Source: UBA7985 sp965658725 (GTDB lineage: Bacteria > Pseudomonadota > Alphaproteobacteria > UBA7985). Taken from it: DNA of 35,952 bases. The DNA lies in contig CBFHUI010000017.1 of assembly GCA_965658725.1 (NCBI GenBank), forward strand, positions 1 to 35,952, given 5' to 3'. A program made the translations under genes and the position numbers. Of this stretch, positions 1 to 7,928 are shown one piece after another (the first letter of the stretch is position 1; each line of letters opens with the position of its first letter). Below the pieces are notes generated by a model, which saw only the letters and a program-made list of their open reading frames with translations, was not told the origin of the DNA and did not search any database.

Positions 1-296
1 CCCGCTGCCTGCATGACCTTGAGCGCTGGGATCGTATCTGCCCGCCAGTTGAAGTCACGGTAGAACAGGGGCTGATAGTTCCGACGTGCGTAGAAATCCA
101 ACAAGTCTCCGCGGCTCAGCCCAAAGGTGCGCAAGTCTCGCGGGATTGGCCCTGCCAGCAGATCGCGCATGATTCCATCCGTCACCACGCCGCCCAGTGC
201 TGAATCCTGCGCAGGAATGGCGCTGACGCTGCGATTGCTGAGGGGGCTTATGGCGAAAACAAAGGTGGCGAGCATCAGGCTGAAAAGGCGAAACAT
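1..296 (-). CDS. L,D-transpeptidase family protein, N-terminal part (cut by window edge)
   Basis: The reading frame starts at an ATG (complement 294-296) and runs off the left edge, leaving about 98 codons. Residues 1-26 look like a Sec signal peptide: a short basic start, a hydrophobic run through LMLATFVFAI, and a small-residue end at SVSA. The mature part contains DLLDFYARRNYQPLFYRD followed by a stretch ending PALKVMQAA. This resembles the N-terminal scaffold region of YcbB/LdtD-type L,D-transpeptidases, which make 3-3 crosslinks in periplasmic peptidoglycan. The catalytic YkuD domain with its cysteine would lie beyond the window, so the family call rests on the scaffold region only. It is transcribed divergently from the lipoprotein gene at 420. 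Confidence 0.6.
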   Translation of the reverse strand, partial: MFRLFSLMLATFVFAISPLSNRSVSAIPAQDSALGGVVTDGIMRDLLAGPIPRDLRTFGLSRGDLLDFYARRNYQPLFYRDFNWRADTIPALKVMQAA

Positions 297-419
297 TCAA
301 GAGACCTTATCGACGGGTAAATGCGTTAAATGCTATGAATTGACACAAATCGGCAGCATGACTCAGGTTTGAGACATACCTATCAAATTTGGGCAATCCA
401 TGAAAAAGGAACGACACCG

Positions 420-896
420 ATGTGGCAGGGAAAGACCATTCACAACTGTATGAGGCCGATCACTTCGGCAACATGTGTTGCATTTATGATAATTTTATCC
501 GCCTGTGGCGAGCGGAATGATCCCAATGCCGCAGTGATCGTCGCAGCCAACTCCGGCCTGAGTTCGCAACTGCTACAGAACAGTCTGACGGTAGAGGCTG
601 GGACCGAGATGTCGGCCTTGGAAGCTGCGGTGAGTAAGGCGGTCTGGAACCCGAGCGACAAGCTGCGCGCGGACGTGTCGACTTACTTGGGGCAGTTGGG
701 GCCTAAAGCCTTTGCCATTACGCCGCCAACCGAAACCGGCGCGCAGGCTTGGGGTAGCATCCACGGTGCAACTTCGACACAGGAAGCGCAGCGCGATGCC
801 ATGGATATCTGCGCGAACGTGGCAGCGCAGCGGACGATCAACATGCCTTGCAGCATCCTGTTCATTGAAAATCGTCAGCAGCCCTTGGGCTGGTAG
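420..896 (+). CDS. Small hypothetical lipoprotein (158 aa)
   Basis: I chose the ATG at 420 because an AAAGGA-type ribosome binding site lies about 8 bases upstream; an in-frame TTG at 369 would add residues that do not look like a signal peptide. The N-terminus carries a hydrophobic run ending in a lipobox (I-L-S-A-C), so the protein is probably lipidated and held in the envelope. The C-terminal third, from AWGSIHGATSTQEAQRDAM onward, has two cysteines about 16 residues apart. It resembles DUF4189-like domains, in which repeated small-residue and alanine-rich turns surround a disulfide. The function is unknown. The stop is one base from the stop of the convergent gene at 898. Confidence 0.7.
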   Translation: MWQGKTIHNCMRPITSATCVAFMIILSACGERNDPNAAVIVAANSGLSSQLLQNSLTVEAGTEMSALEAAVSKAVWNPSDKLRADVSTYLGQLGPKAFAITPPTETGAQAWGSIHGATSTQEAQRDAMDICANVAAQRTINMPCSILFIENRQQPLGW

Positions 897-897
897 C

Positions 898-1503
898 CTA
901 GGGCGCGAGCCAGGCCGCGCGCCGTTGCCCGGCGAGACCGTAATCGAACAAGAGCCGCCGATGCGCACCTTTGAGCGAGAGCACTTCGAGGCGGTCTGCG
1001 GTCAGGTGAAGAACCCGAAAGTTCTTCCGTGCGCGTTCGAGGTCGTCGGTGGTCATGTCATCGACATCGACGGTCGTGTTTTCCGGCTCTAACATCGCGG
1101 TGCCGGGGTCGATGCGGTTGGCATAGATTGTCTTGGTTGCGAGCGTGAGCTTAGCCCAAGCCAGTTCCGTATATTCCTTGCGATGATCCAGCATCTCGAT
1201 CCGGCCCATGACCGTCACTTGCAGGGATTTGCGCGGGTCATAGAATGACAGGCTGGCGTGCTTGGCCTTGGGGATAACGGCGGCTTTGCGCGAGCGGGCG
1301 TCAGTATGGATCTCGAAGCGTTTTTCACTGCGATCGAGATTGCGCAGAACCACCGTGCGCGGCACGGGTGTAAAGCCGTCGAGGTAGCACAGGGTTGGCC
1401 AGTGGAAAGCATGACGTGGCTTGACCACGCCCTCGCGAAGCTCGTTCCAAACCACGTCATGGCCGAGCTTGAGGTCGTCAAAGGGCGAGGGTTCGTTGCT
1501 CAT
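898..1503 (-). CDS. Pyridoxamine 5'-phosphate oxidase-like flavin split-barrel protein
   Basis: This 201-residue protein has the layout of the PNPOx-like FMN-binding split barrel. An N-terminal segment around PTLCYLDGFTPVPRTVVLR is followed by RFEIHTDARSRKA, the strand-loop that normally contacts the FMN phosphate, and by SLQVTVMGRIEML. The C-terminal part ends with VLHLTADRLEVLSLKG, matching the W/R-x-L-x-P-type closing strand of the family. It is closest to the Alr4036-type subgroup rather than true PdxH, because the PdxH substrate-binding tail is absent. Its ATG overlaps the stop of the upstream sapC-like gene in an ATGA junction, so the two are probably translated together. The substrate is unknown. 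Confidence 0.75.
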   Translation of the reverse strand: MSNEPSPFDDLKLGHDVVWNELREGVVKPRHAFHWPTLCYLDGFTPVPRTVVLRNLDRSEKRFEIHTDARSRKAAVIPKAKHASLSFYDPRKSLQVTVMGRIEMLDHRKEYTELAWAKLTLATKTIYANRIDPGTAMLEPENTTVDVDDMTTDDLERARKNFRVLHLTADRLEVLSLKGAHRRLLFDYGLAGQRRAAWLAP

Positions 1504-2231
1504 CCGCTTCCGACCCCTCGTGCGCCTTGCGCGAGTTCAGTCCAGTTGTGCCGAGAGGCGAGGTGAGCGTAAAGCGGGGCGAGCCAGCCTTTTGCGCGCC
1601 AGGCAAGGAAAATGCCCTCGTCCAGCTCGTTCAATCGATCTTCGTCCACGACCAGAAACCCGCCTAGTTTAAGCGACTGCGTTTCGCCCAATTGGATTTC
1701 GCTGTCGTCCTCAATCAGTATTCCGGAGTCCTGAAAGGCACGTAACATAGCAAGGCTGTCATCCCACTGCCGGTTAAAGTCAGCGCAAAACGAGAGTGCC
1801 TGATTGAGAAAGGGCGTCGGCTGGCGGTTTTCGAACAGTCGGTCGCCGCGATCTTCGGACAGCCGGCCACTCGATTCCTCGACCCCCAGAACCATGCGTT
1901 TGCTCTCCGGGTCGGACATGAGCAGGAAGGGGAAGCGCCGGATATAGGCGGGAACATAGGCACCCGGCCGCCACTGTCCCGCCTCGTCAACGAACAGGTT
2001 TCCACTGTCTTTCATGCCCACAATACACACCGGGGAAAGCGGTGACTGAGGCGTAAAAACAATGGGATAACAGCGGCTTGCCGTCTGAAACTCTACGGCT
2101 GTTAAGGGCACGGATGTCACCTCTCGCGCGTAGCCAAAGCCATAGGCTGGCAGCAGACGCATGTCGTTGTGCCGTCCAGCGGTCACGGGCGCCGGATTGG
2201 AGTACAGGGGAGGTTGGCGCTTAGCGCTCAT
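1500..2231 (-). CDS. SapC family protein
   Basis: The 243-residue protein matches the SapC family of proteobacteria. It has an N-terminal strand region with HNDMRLLPAYGFGYAREV, then EFQTASRCYPIVFT and the central GQWRPGAYVPAYIRRFPF, which is the most characteristic part of the family. Next come GDRLFENRQPTPFLNQAL and a C-terminal LKLGGFLVVDEDRLNEL. SapC proteins are often found with tryptophan halogenases, cupin-like proteins or TonB receptors. Here the partner is a flavin split-barrel gene that overlaps by four bases. There is no signal peptide, so it is predicted to be cytoplasmic. The biochemical role of the family is not established. Confidence 0.8.
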   Translation of the reverse strand: MSAKRQPPLYSNPAPVTAGRHNDMRLLPAYGFGYAREVTSVPLTAVEFQTASRCYPIVFTPQSPLSPVCIVGMKDSGNLFVDEAGQWRPGAYVPAYIRRFPFLLMSDPESKRMVLGVEESSGRLSEDRGDRLFENRQPTPFLNQALSFCADFNRQWDDSLAMLRAFQDSGILIEDDSEIQLGETQSLKLGGFLVVDEDRLNELDEGIFLAWRAKGWLAPLYAHLASRHNWTELAQGARGVGSG

Positions 2232-2506
2232 AGACGGGGCCTTGTTGGGTCGCAGGTGGCTCGACCGTCTACCTGCGGCGCGGGCGCAGCGTGGTCAAGT
2301 CTTTGCTCTGTGGATGACCGATACGGGCGGGGTCTGAAAACTGGATTCAGTTTTAACCAACTCCTCGCGCCTTGGCCCCCTATTTGCACCGTCCCTGATG
2401 TCGATCAGTGCAGGCCGCATAACCCGGCAGGCGCAACAAGGGTCAAAAAGGCTCGATCGGCGATAACAAAAAGCAATTTATAAAGAATTGAATTGAGGAA
2501 CAGGCT

Positions 2507-2950
2507 ATGGCTGAGAAGCCGAAAAGCCAGGATGAGCTTCGCCAGATTCGCGAACTGCTCTTCGGCGACGATAAGCGCGATACCAATACGCGCGTCGATA
2601 GGCTTGAGGACGCAGTGGCGGACGTGCGCGGCACCATCAGTGGTGTTGATGCTGCCCTGACCAAGAAAATCGATACGGCCTCTTTGGGAGCCAGCGACGA
2701 TGTTCGTGCGCTTAACGAAGAAATGATGTCCCGGCTCACGGCGCTGGACCAGAACGTTGCGGACAACGCAGCGGCAGCGTCTGACCAGTTGAACCTTGCC
2801 GTGGGCAGTCTGACGACCGAATTGAAGAGTCTGGGCACGCAGTTGAACGAGACGAACCGAAAGCTGGACGAAGAACGTGAGCGGCGGGAGGTTCTGGCCT
2901 CTGGTCTGCGCGCGCTGGCCGACGCCATGATGGCACCCCAGACCGACTAG
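2507..2950 (+). CDS. Coiled-coil protein, first gene of the GTPase cluster
   Basis: The ATG at 2507 follows a TTGAGGAACAGGCT leader with a usable Shine-Dalgarno site. The 147-residue product has no signal peptide or membrane segment and is predicted to be almost wholly alpha-helical. Residues 7-40 (DELRQIRELLFGDDKRDTNT, then a leucine-spaced helix) match in pattern the N-terminus of the next protein, TLRALLLGSDDASL plus a helix. From about residue 35 to 135 it is a heptad-like coiled coil rich in Asp, Glu, Ala and Leu. I know no named family for it. Position and the shared N-terminal motif suggest it works with the membrane protein and GTPase downstream, perhaps as an adaptor; that is inference. 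Confidence 0.75.
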   Translation: MAEKPKSQDELRQIRELLFGDDKRDTNTRVDRLEDAVADVRGTISGVDAALTKKIDTASLGASDDVRALNEEMMSRLTALDQNVADNAAAASDQLNLAVGSLTTELKSLGTQLNETNRKLDEERERREVLASGLRALADAMMAPQTD

Positions 2951-3009
2951 TCCGGTTTGCCTTCACCCCGCTTTTTACCCGGACGTTCAGAAACGGAGGC
3001 TCTCGCACG

Positions 3010-4983
3010 GTGAGCACCGACGACCAAAAACCGGCCAGTGATGTCGATACGCTGCGCGCGCTGCTGCTGGGCAGTGACGACGCTTCGCTGCGGTCGATCG
3101 AAGCGCTGGCTGAGCGGGTCGGATCGGTGGAATCGGCGTTGGCCGATGATCCAGTTACGGCCGCGCGGGTGCAAGCACTGCTCGCCGAGGTGCTCGATGG
3201 GCTTCAGGGTGACGAGCGACGGTTGGTGCAAGAGCGCTTGACCGCTTTGCTCCTCGCCAACATTCAGAACGAAATCAAAGCCGCGCGTCCAAGCTTCATC
3301 GAGGCGATTTACCCGGTCGCGGGTGGTCTCGTGCGAAAGGGCATCACGCAGGCAATTGCCGAACTGCTTGAGCTGATCGAAGAACGGCTTTCCCAGCCGG
3401 TTACTTTCTACAAGCGTGCTCAAATCCGTTTTCAATCGCTGGTCACGGGCAAGCCAGAGGCAGAAATTTGGCTCCGTCAGACGGGGCTGTTCCACGTGGA
3501 TCGAATCCTGCTGGTCGATCGGTCGTCAGGGACCGTCATCACCGGGTTGCGGCAGGAACGCGATGGCACGGCGACTGACACCAGCCAGTCTTCCGGCACC
3601 GTACAAGGCGAAGATCAGATCGTTTCAGGCATGCTGACCGCGATCATGTCCTTCAGCCAAGAAGCCTTTGGCGATGGCGGCGGCGGGGAGCTGTCTACGC
3701 TGGAGTTCGAGAACAGCCAACTGCACCTCAAAGCTACGCCGATGGTGCTGATGGTTGTGCGCACGATCGGCGCGCCGCCGGCCAAGCTCGACAGCATCAT
3801 CGAAAACCGTTTCGACCGGATCGTCACCGACAACGCCGACGCGCTTTCGTCCTTTGATGGCAGCTTGCCGGATGACTCGCGGCTGGAAATCCAATCACAG
3901 CTGCGCCGCTTGCTGCGGGAGTTGCGCAAGGCGGAGAGCGAGGGCAGGGGTGCCCCTGTTCGGCCCGGCAATCGCTGGCGGACCTTTACGACCTTTATCG
4001 TTGCGCTTGGCTTTGTGCTGCTGATGGCATTGGGGCTGATTGCTCTTGTTAACGTCGTGCGGATCAGTGGCAACGTGAACCGCGTTGAAGATACCATCGC
4101 GACAGTCGAGGCCCTGCGGGCTTATCCCATTGAAGCATCCTACGATCAGTCAAAGGCGAGCGTTGTGGTCAGTGGATTGGTGCCGGATGCGGCGGCGGCG
4201 GGGCTGTTAGAAAATCGGCTTCGGCAGGCGCACCCGCGTCTGGCGCTGAGCTTTGCGCTTTCCAACATCGCAACCGATGCCGTCCGCCCGAACCTGCGCG
4301 GCCCCCGGATCGAGCGGGAAGCAAACTCGGCCGGGGTCAACCAGCTGCGCGATGAAGCCTTTATCCGCGACACGATCATCCTCGATCTGGAGCAGCAGAT
4401 CAGCGACCTTCGAGGCACGCTCGAAGGCCGAGAAGCCGTCGCGGCAGCGGCCTCCTATCCGTCCCTGACCTACGACCTCGACCCCAGTCTGAGCACCCTG
4501 CGTGATCAGGTCGGACGTGAGTTGATGGCCGGGTTGGAGAGTGTTGCTGTGTCCGCCAACGGTGGGGAGACCGCTGACGACTTTAGCGTGCTGCTCGGTC
4601 TGGATGGTGCAGGCGCATCGCGAGCGGATCGGCTCGATGAGGAAACCATCGCTGGTACGCTCATCGGCTTCACGGCAGCGGGCAACTTTACCGATATTCG
4701 CTTTGCCGTCGAAGCCGCACGGCTGGTGGCAGAGAACATGCGCGGCAAGCCTGACGGTGCGCGTCTCGAAGTGCTGTCAATCTCGCGCCCGGTCATTGGC
4801 CGACCGGCGCCGGAGAGCATGGAGCACTTCATCGCGTCCAAAGCCCGCGCGCTGGTCGTGGCGCAAGGGATCGACCCCGCCATGGTTGTCATTCGCAACG
4901 GTGGGGAAGCGGCCCCGGTCGCAGAAATCGATCCCAAGTCCTGGCGAAAGTCTCACTATGTAGGTTTCCGGCTTGCTTATTGA
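3010..4983 (+). CDS. Inner-membrane protein with N-terminal cytoplasmic domain and OmpA-like C-terminus
   Basis: The GTG at 3010 sits about 10 bases after a GGAGG. The 657-residue protein has three parts. Residues 1-325 are soluble: an LRALLLG motif and helix (15-45), a helical region with PSFIEAIYPVAGGLVRKGI (94-112), and an alpha/beta region with VDRILLVDRSSGTVI and EDQIVSGMLTAIMSF (163-215). This pattern is known from bacterial proteins annotated as OmpA family with cytoplasmic N-termini. One transmembrane helix lies at about 327-350. The rest should be periplasmic: a BON-like stretch (370-405), a coiled coil (440-475), and a C-terminal OmpA-like domain (about 545-657). In the last domain the usual peptidoglycan-contacting Asp and Arg positions are not evident. 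It probably links a cytoplasmic GTPase to the cell wall. Confidence 0.7.
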   Translation: MSTDDQKPASDVDTLRALLLGSDDASLRSIEALAERVGSVESALADDPVTAARVQALLAEVLDGLQGDERRLVQERLTALLLANIQNEIKAARPSFIEAIYPVAGGLVRKGITQAIAELLELIEERLSQPVTFYKRAQIRFQSLVTGKPEAEIWLRQTGLFHVDRILLVDRSSGTVITGLRQERDGTATDTSQSSGTVQGEDQIVSGMLTAIMSFSQEAFGDGGGGELSTLEFENSQLHLKATPMVLMVVRTIGAPPAKLDSIIENRFDRIVTDNADALSSFDGSLPDDSRLEIQSQLRRLLRELRKAESEGRGAPVRPGNRWRTFTTFIVALGFVLLMALGLIALVNVVRISGNVNRVEDTIATVEALRAYPIEASYDQSKASVVVSGLVPDAAAAGLLENRLRQAHPRLALSFALSNIATDAVRPNLRGPRIEREANSAGVNQLRDEAFIRDTIILDLEQQISDLRGTLEGREAVAAAASYPSLTYDLDPSLSTLRDQVGRELMAGLESVAVSANGGETADDFSVLLGLDGAGASRADRLDEETIAGTLIGFTAAGNFTDIRFAVEAARLVAENMRGKPDGARLEVLSISRPVIGRPAPESMEHFIASKARALVVAQGIDPAMVVIRNGGEAAPVAEIDPKSWRKSHYVGFRLAY

Positions 4984-5026
4984 GCCAAAGTGATGTCCCT
5001 GAAGCTTCTATCTTGAGGGGAAATCT

Positions 5027-5566
5027 GTGAGCGTTCTCGCCCAAAAAGCCTGCATCGTTGGTGAGTTCTCGGTCGGAAAGACGTCGCTGATCCGACGCTA
5101 CGTGCTTGGCCTGTTCTCCGACGACTACAAGGCAACGCTGGGCGTAAACTGCTACAACCACGCCGGCCAGTTCCTGCACCCCGAGACGGGTGAGACGCAG
5201 GCGGTCAACCTCGTACTCTGGGACATTGAGGGCGGCCAGCAGAAGTCATCCATGCTCAACACCTATTTGATCGGTGCAGCCGGTGCACTGATGATTGCGG
5301 ATGTCACGCGACCCGAGACCATCGAGGCGCTGGACCACTATTACGATTTGCTCGAACGGGTCATTCCTGGCCGCCCAAAGATTTTCGCGCTCAACAAAAT
5401 CGACCGTATGGACGGGAGCCCGGCGCTCACCGAAGCGCTTGCGCTGGCACAGGCTAAGGCGCGGGCCTTGGGGGTCAAGCTGGTGCTGACTTCAGCGTCG
5501 GAAGGCAATCAAGTGCCCGAACTGTTCGGCGCACTGGCTTCCGAAATGCTTCGTTTGCGAGGGTGA
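5027..5566 (+). CDS. Ras-like small GTPase
   Basis: The GTG at 5027 follows TTGAGGGGAAATCT, a good ribosome binding site. The 179-residue protein is a single G domain. The P-loop is GEFSVGKTS (12-20), the switch I threonine is probably T37 in YKATLG, G3 is WDIEGGQQ (65-72), G4 is NKID (123-126), and G5 is TSAS (155-158). It resembles Rab/Ras-type and MglA-like bacterial GTPases rather than Era/Der or Obg types, but MglA-specific features and a lipidation tail are absent. Switch II is unusual: the residue after the DxxG glycine is another Gly, with Gln one place later. The pseudokinase gene starts three bases after its stop, so the two are tightly coupled. No roadblock-type (MglB) activator gene is adjacent. 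Confidence 0.88.
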   Translation: MSVLAQKACIVGEFSVGKTSLIRRYVLGLFSDDYKATLGVNCYNHAGQFLHPETGETQAVNLVLWDIEGGQQKSSMLNTYLIGAAGALMIADVTRPETIEALDHYYDLLERVIPGRPKIFALNKIDRMDGSPALTEALALAQAKARALGVKLVLTSASEGNQVPELFGALASEMLRLRG

Positions 5567-5569
5567 ACC

Positions 5570-6565
5570 GTGGCTCCGGGAGACGCCATTGCCGCGGCAC
5601 AGGCGGCTTTATTGGATGCTGGACTGATCAATCTCGCCATCATCGATGCGCAAGCACGGGTGATCGCCGTGGAGGGTTCTCTGCTTGCAGACTGGCGGGC
5701 CGGTGACAGCGTCGTCGAACGTCTGCTGGTGCTCGCCGGAATGGAGCCTGTAATCGCGGCCATGGCCAAGGGGGAGCCGGGTGCCGGGCCGCTCGACCTG
5801 CCGGCAGTGTTCATTGGCGGCAATCACGAAGACGGGGGTCCGGGCGTATCGCTGCGGCTCGCGCCTCTGGACCTCGGACGCGTCCTGCTGCTGCTGCGTC
5901 CGCTGGAAAATGCGGCTGCCATGGATCAGGTGTCCGTGCAGCAGCACAATGATCTCGCCTTGCTGCGTGGTCAGTTGGAGCAGGCGACTTCGCAGGCTGC
6001 GTTGAATGAGACGGCAAGAGAAGCCCTGTTTGACACGTTGCGGTGGAGCTTTCGTGCCCCTTTGGCCGGGCTTGTCCAGGCCACCGAGGGTACAGCGCTA
6101 GACGGTCCTGCGCGGGAAGCGCTGGACGCCGTGGATGACTGGCTGGCGCTGCTTGACCTGCGGGCGCAGCACATGGCGGCAGAAGGTCAAGGCGAAGGAA
6201 ACGGCAGCGAGGACCCACCAACGCTGGCGCTGCGTTCCATCAAGGCAGAAGTTGCGCCGCTGTTTCCCGGCGGCGTTGCGCTTTCAACGGCGACTGCCGA
6301 GCGGGCCGGAGCACAGGCGCAGGGGGCGGCTTCGCTGTTGGTCCTTGCTCTCCGGGCGCTGAGCCGCTCTTCCGGTTCTGCACAAACCGCGCTTGTGATC
6401 GAAGACACGGCAACCGCCCTGCGCTTCTGCGTTCAAGGCCCCTTTGCAGCCTCGCCGACGGATCACCGCATTGAACTGGCGCGTTCAGCCGTGCTCCTTC
6501 TGGGCGGCGGTTTGGACTTAACGAACAGCGCGGCGGTCCTGAGCCTGCCTTTGTCGGTAGGCTAG
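5570..6565 (+). CDS. PAS / degenerate histidine-kinase-like protein
   Basis: The GTG at 5570 lies three bases after the GTPase stop. The 331-residue protein appears to be a soluble sensor-kinase relative. Residues 12-105 follow a PAS-like pattern (LINLAIIDAQARVIAVEG, then LRLAPLDLGRVLLLLRPL). Residues 108-138 are a signalling-helix linker (VQQHNDLALLRGQLEQA). Residues 141-190 resemble a DHp helix with FDTLRWSFRAPLAGLV, where kinases have an H-E/D-x-R-x-P-L block. The histidine is missing, while the R-x-P-L part is kept. Residues 296-330 resemble the end of an HATPase domain (RIELARSAVLLLGGGLDL, then LSLPL), but no clear N-box or GxGxG lid is visible. I infer a pseudokinase that senses or relays the GTPase state. 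Confidence 0.65.
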   Translation: MAPGDAIAAAQAALLDAGLINLAIIDAQARVIAVEGSLLADWRAGDSVVERLLVLAGMEPVIAAMAKGEPGAGPLDLPAVFIGGNHEDGGPGVSLRLAPLDLGRVLLLLRPLENAAAMDQVSVQQHNDLALLRGQLEQATSQAALNETAREALFDTLRWSFRAPLAGLVQATEGTALDGPAREALDAVDDWLALLDLRAQHMAAEGQGEGNGSEDPPTLALRSIKAEVAPLFPGGVALSTATAERAGAQAQGAASLLVLALRALSRSSGSAQTALVIEDTATALRFCVQGPFAASPTDHRIELARSAVLLLGGGLDLTNSAAVLSLPLSVG

Positions 6566-7923
6566 CGCGCAAGGTCGATCTCGACCATCACCCGCAACCC
6601 GCCACTGGGGGCTTCATGCAGGCTGATATCCGCGCCGTGTCGGTCCATCACCTTCTTCACAATCGCCAACCCCAACCCCGTGCCGCCGGTCTTGCGATTG
6701 CGCGAGTCTTCAAGCCGGACAAAGGGCTGGAAGACGGCATCGCGCTGGTCTGCCGGGATGCCCTTGCCGTCGTCGTCGATGATCACCCGCGCGCGGTCGC
6801 CGTCGTCGCTTCGCTCCGTGCTTACCCGCGCCCGCACGCCATACTTGGTCGCGTTTTCAATGAGGTTGAGGAAGCCGCGCTTGAGGGACGTTCGGTCCCC
6901 CAGAACCGTCATCCGCCCACCACTCTCAAACACCGCGTCTCGGCCTTCGTCTTCGAGATTGTCGCAGATCGAGGTCAGCAGTGAGGGCAGGGAGAGCTTT
7001 TCGAAGCCGACGTCGTTCTGATCCGAACGCGCAAAGGTCAGCATGTCGTCAAGGATCTCCGCCATCTCATCCGCATCCTCCATCGCCTTCGCACGCTCCT
7101 CGGGATCGGTGAGCTTCTCCGACCGCATCCGCAGGCGAAACAGCCCCGTGCGGATATCGTGAGAAATGGCGGCGAGCATGGTTGTGCGTTCGGCGAGGTA
7201 GTCTTTGACCCGCTGCTGCATGGCATTGAGCGTCCGGGACACCGCCCGAACCTCCGCGACCCCGCGCTTTTCATCCAGCGGCGGTGCGTCGATGTCTTCG
7301 GCCAGTCGCAGGGTCGCTTCCTGGAACTTGCCCAGCGGGTTGCCCAGTCGATAGACCGCAATCATGGCCAAGGTGATGATCGTGGAACCGATGACAAAAA
7401 GGTAAAACAGTTGCCGGAGCAGGTCATCGCGGCGCTTGAACGGCTTGCGCAGCAGGAACGAAACGCTTGTGCCGTCCGAGAGCAGCACTTCCAGCCCGTC
7501 AACCTCCGGCCCCGGGCGCTGCAGGCCTGAGAGGATCGAGATCACTTCCATCGCCCCCGGACCTCGCGCAGTGTCGATGGCGAAGGCGTTCTGGGTCAGG
7601 AACTGGAAGGTAAACATCGAGGTTTGGAAGTTGTCTGCCGAGGGCTCGGCCGCATTGGCTTGCAAGGAGACATCGAAGTAGTTCGACGTCACAGCACGCA
7701 GCACTTCCGGGCGCAGCGGCGCAGGCGTGCGTTCAAGGACTTCCGCGACAGCCTGTGCCTGATCGGCGAAAGGCGGGCCTTTGCCGACTTCTTCGCCGTA
7801 GGTCTGGACAATCAAGAATCCGCCGACTGAGATTACAATCGACCAGCTCACGCCGATCACCACCAGCAGAAAGGCACGGGCGAGGTCGAGTGGGGTCTGA
7901 TTTTCGAGCACGCGACCGATCAC
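6562..7923 (-). CDS. EnvZ-type sensor histidine kinase
   Basis: The GTG start (complement 7921-7923) lies five bases after the response-regulator stop. The 453-residue protein has a first membrane helix at about 17-40, a periplasmic sensing region to about residue 168, a second helix at about 172-192, a HAMP domain, and a DHp domain with H255 in AAISHDIRTGLFRLRM. The catalytic ATPase domain carries the N-box NLIENATKYG, DDDGKGIP and GGTGLGLAIV. The family normally has HDxRTPL; here the proline is glycine. It should phosphorylate the OmpR-type regulator encoded just upstream. Its stop codon overlaps the stop of the convergent pseudokinase gene. The signal is unknown. Confidence 0.92.
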   Translation of the reverse strand: MIGRVLENQTPLDLARAFLLVVIGVSWSIVISVGGFLIVQTYGEEVGKGPPFADQAQAVAEVLERTPAPLRPEVLRAVTSNYFDVSLQANAAEPSADNFQTSMFTFQFLTQNAFAIDTARGPGAMEVISILSGLQRPGPEVDGLEVLLSDGTSVSFLLRKPFKRRDDLLRQLFYLFVIGSTIITLAMIAVYRLGNPLGKFQEATLRLAEDIDAPPLDEKRGVAEVRAVSRTLNAMQQRVKDYLAERTTMLAAISHDIRTGLFRLRMRSEKLTDPEERAKAMEDADEMAEILDDMLTFARSDQNDVGFEKLSLPSLLTSICDNLEDEGRDAVFESGGRMTVLGDRTSLKRGFLNLIENATKYGVRARVSTERSDDGDRARVIIDDDGKGIPADQRDAVFQPFVRLEDSRNRKTGGTGLGLAIVKKVMDRHGADISLHEAPSGGLRVMVEIDLAR

Positions 7924-7928
7924 AGCGC

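Noticed and set aside
5027..5566. Assigning the GTPase as MglA
   Set aside because: P-loop and G4 fit Ras-like proteins in general, but switch II differs and no mglB partner is adjacent.
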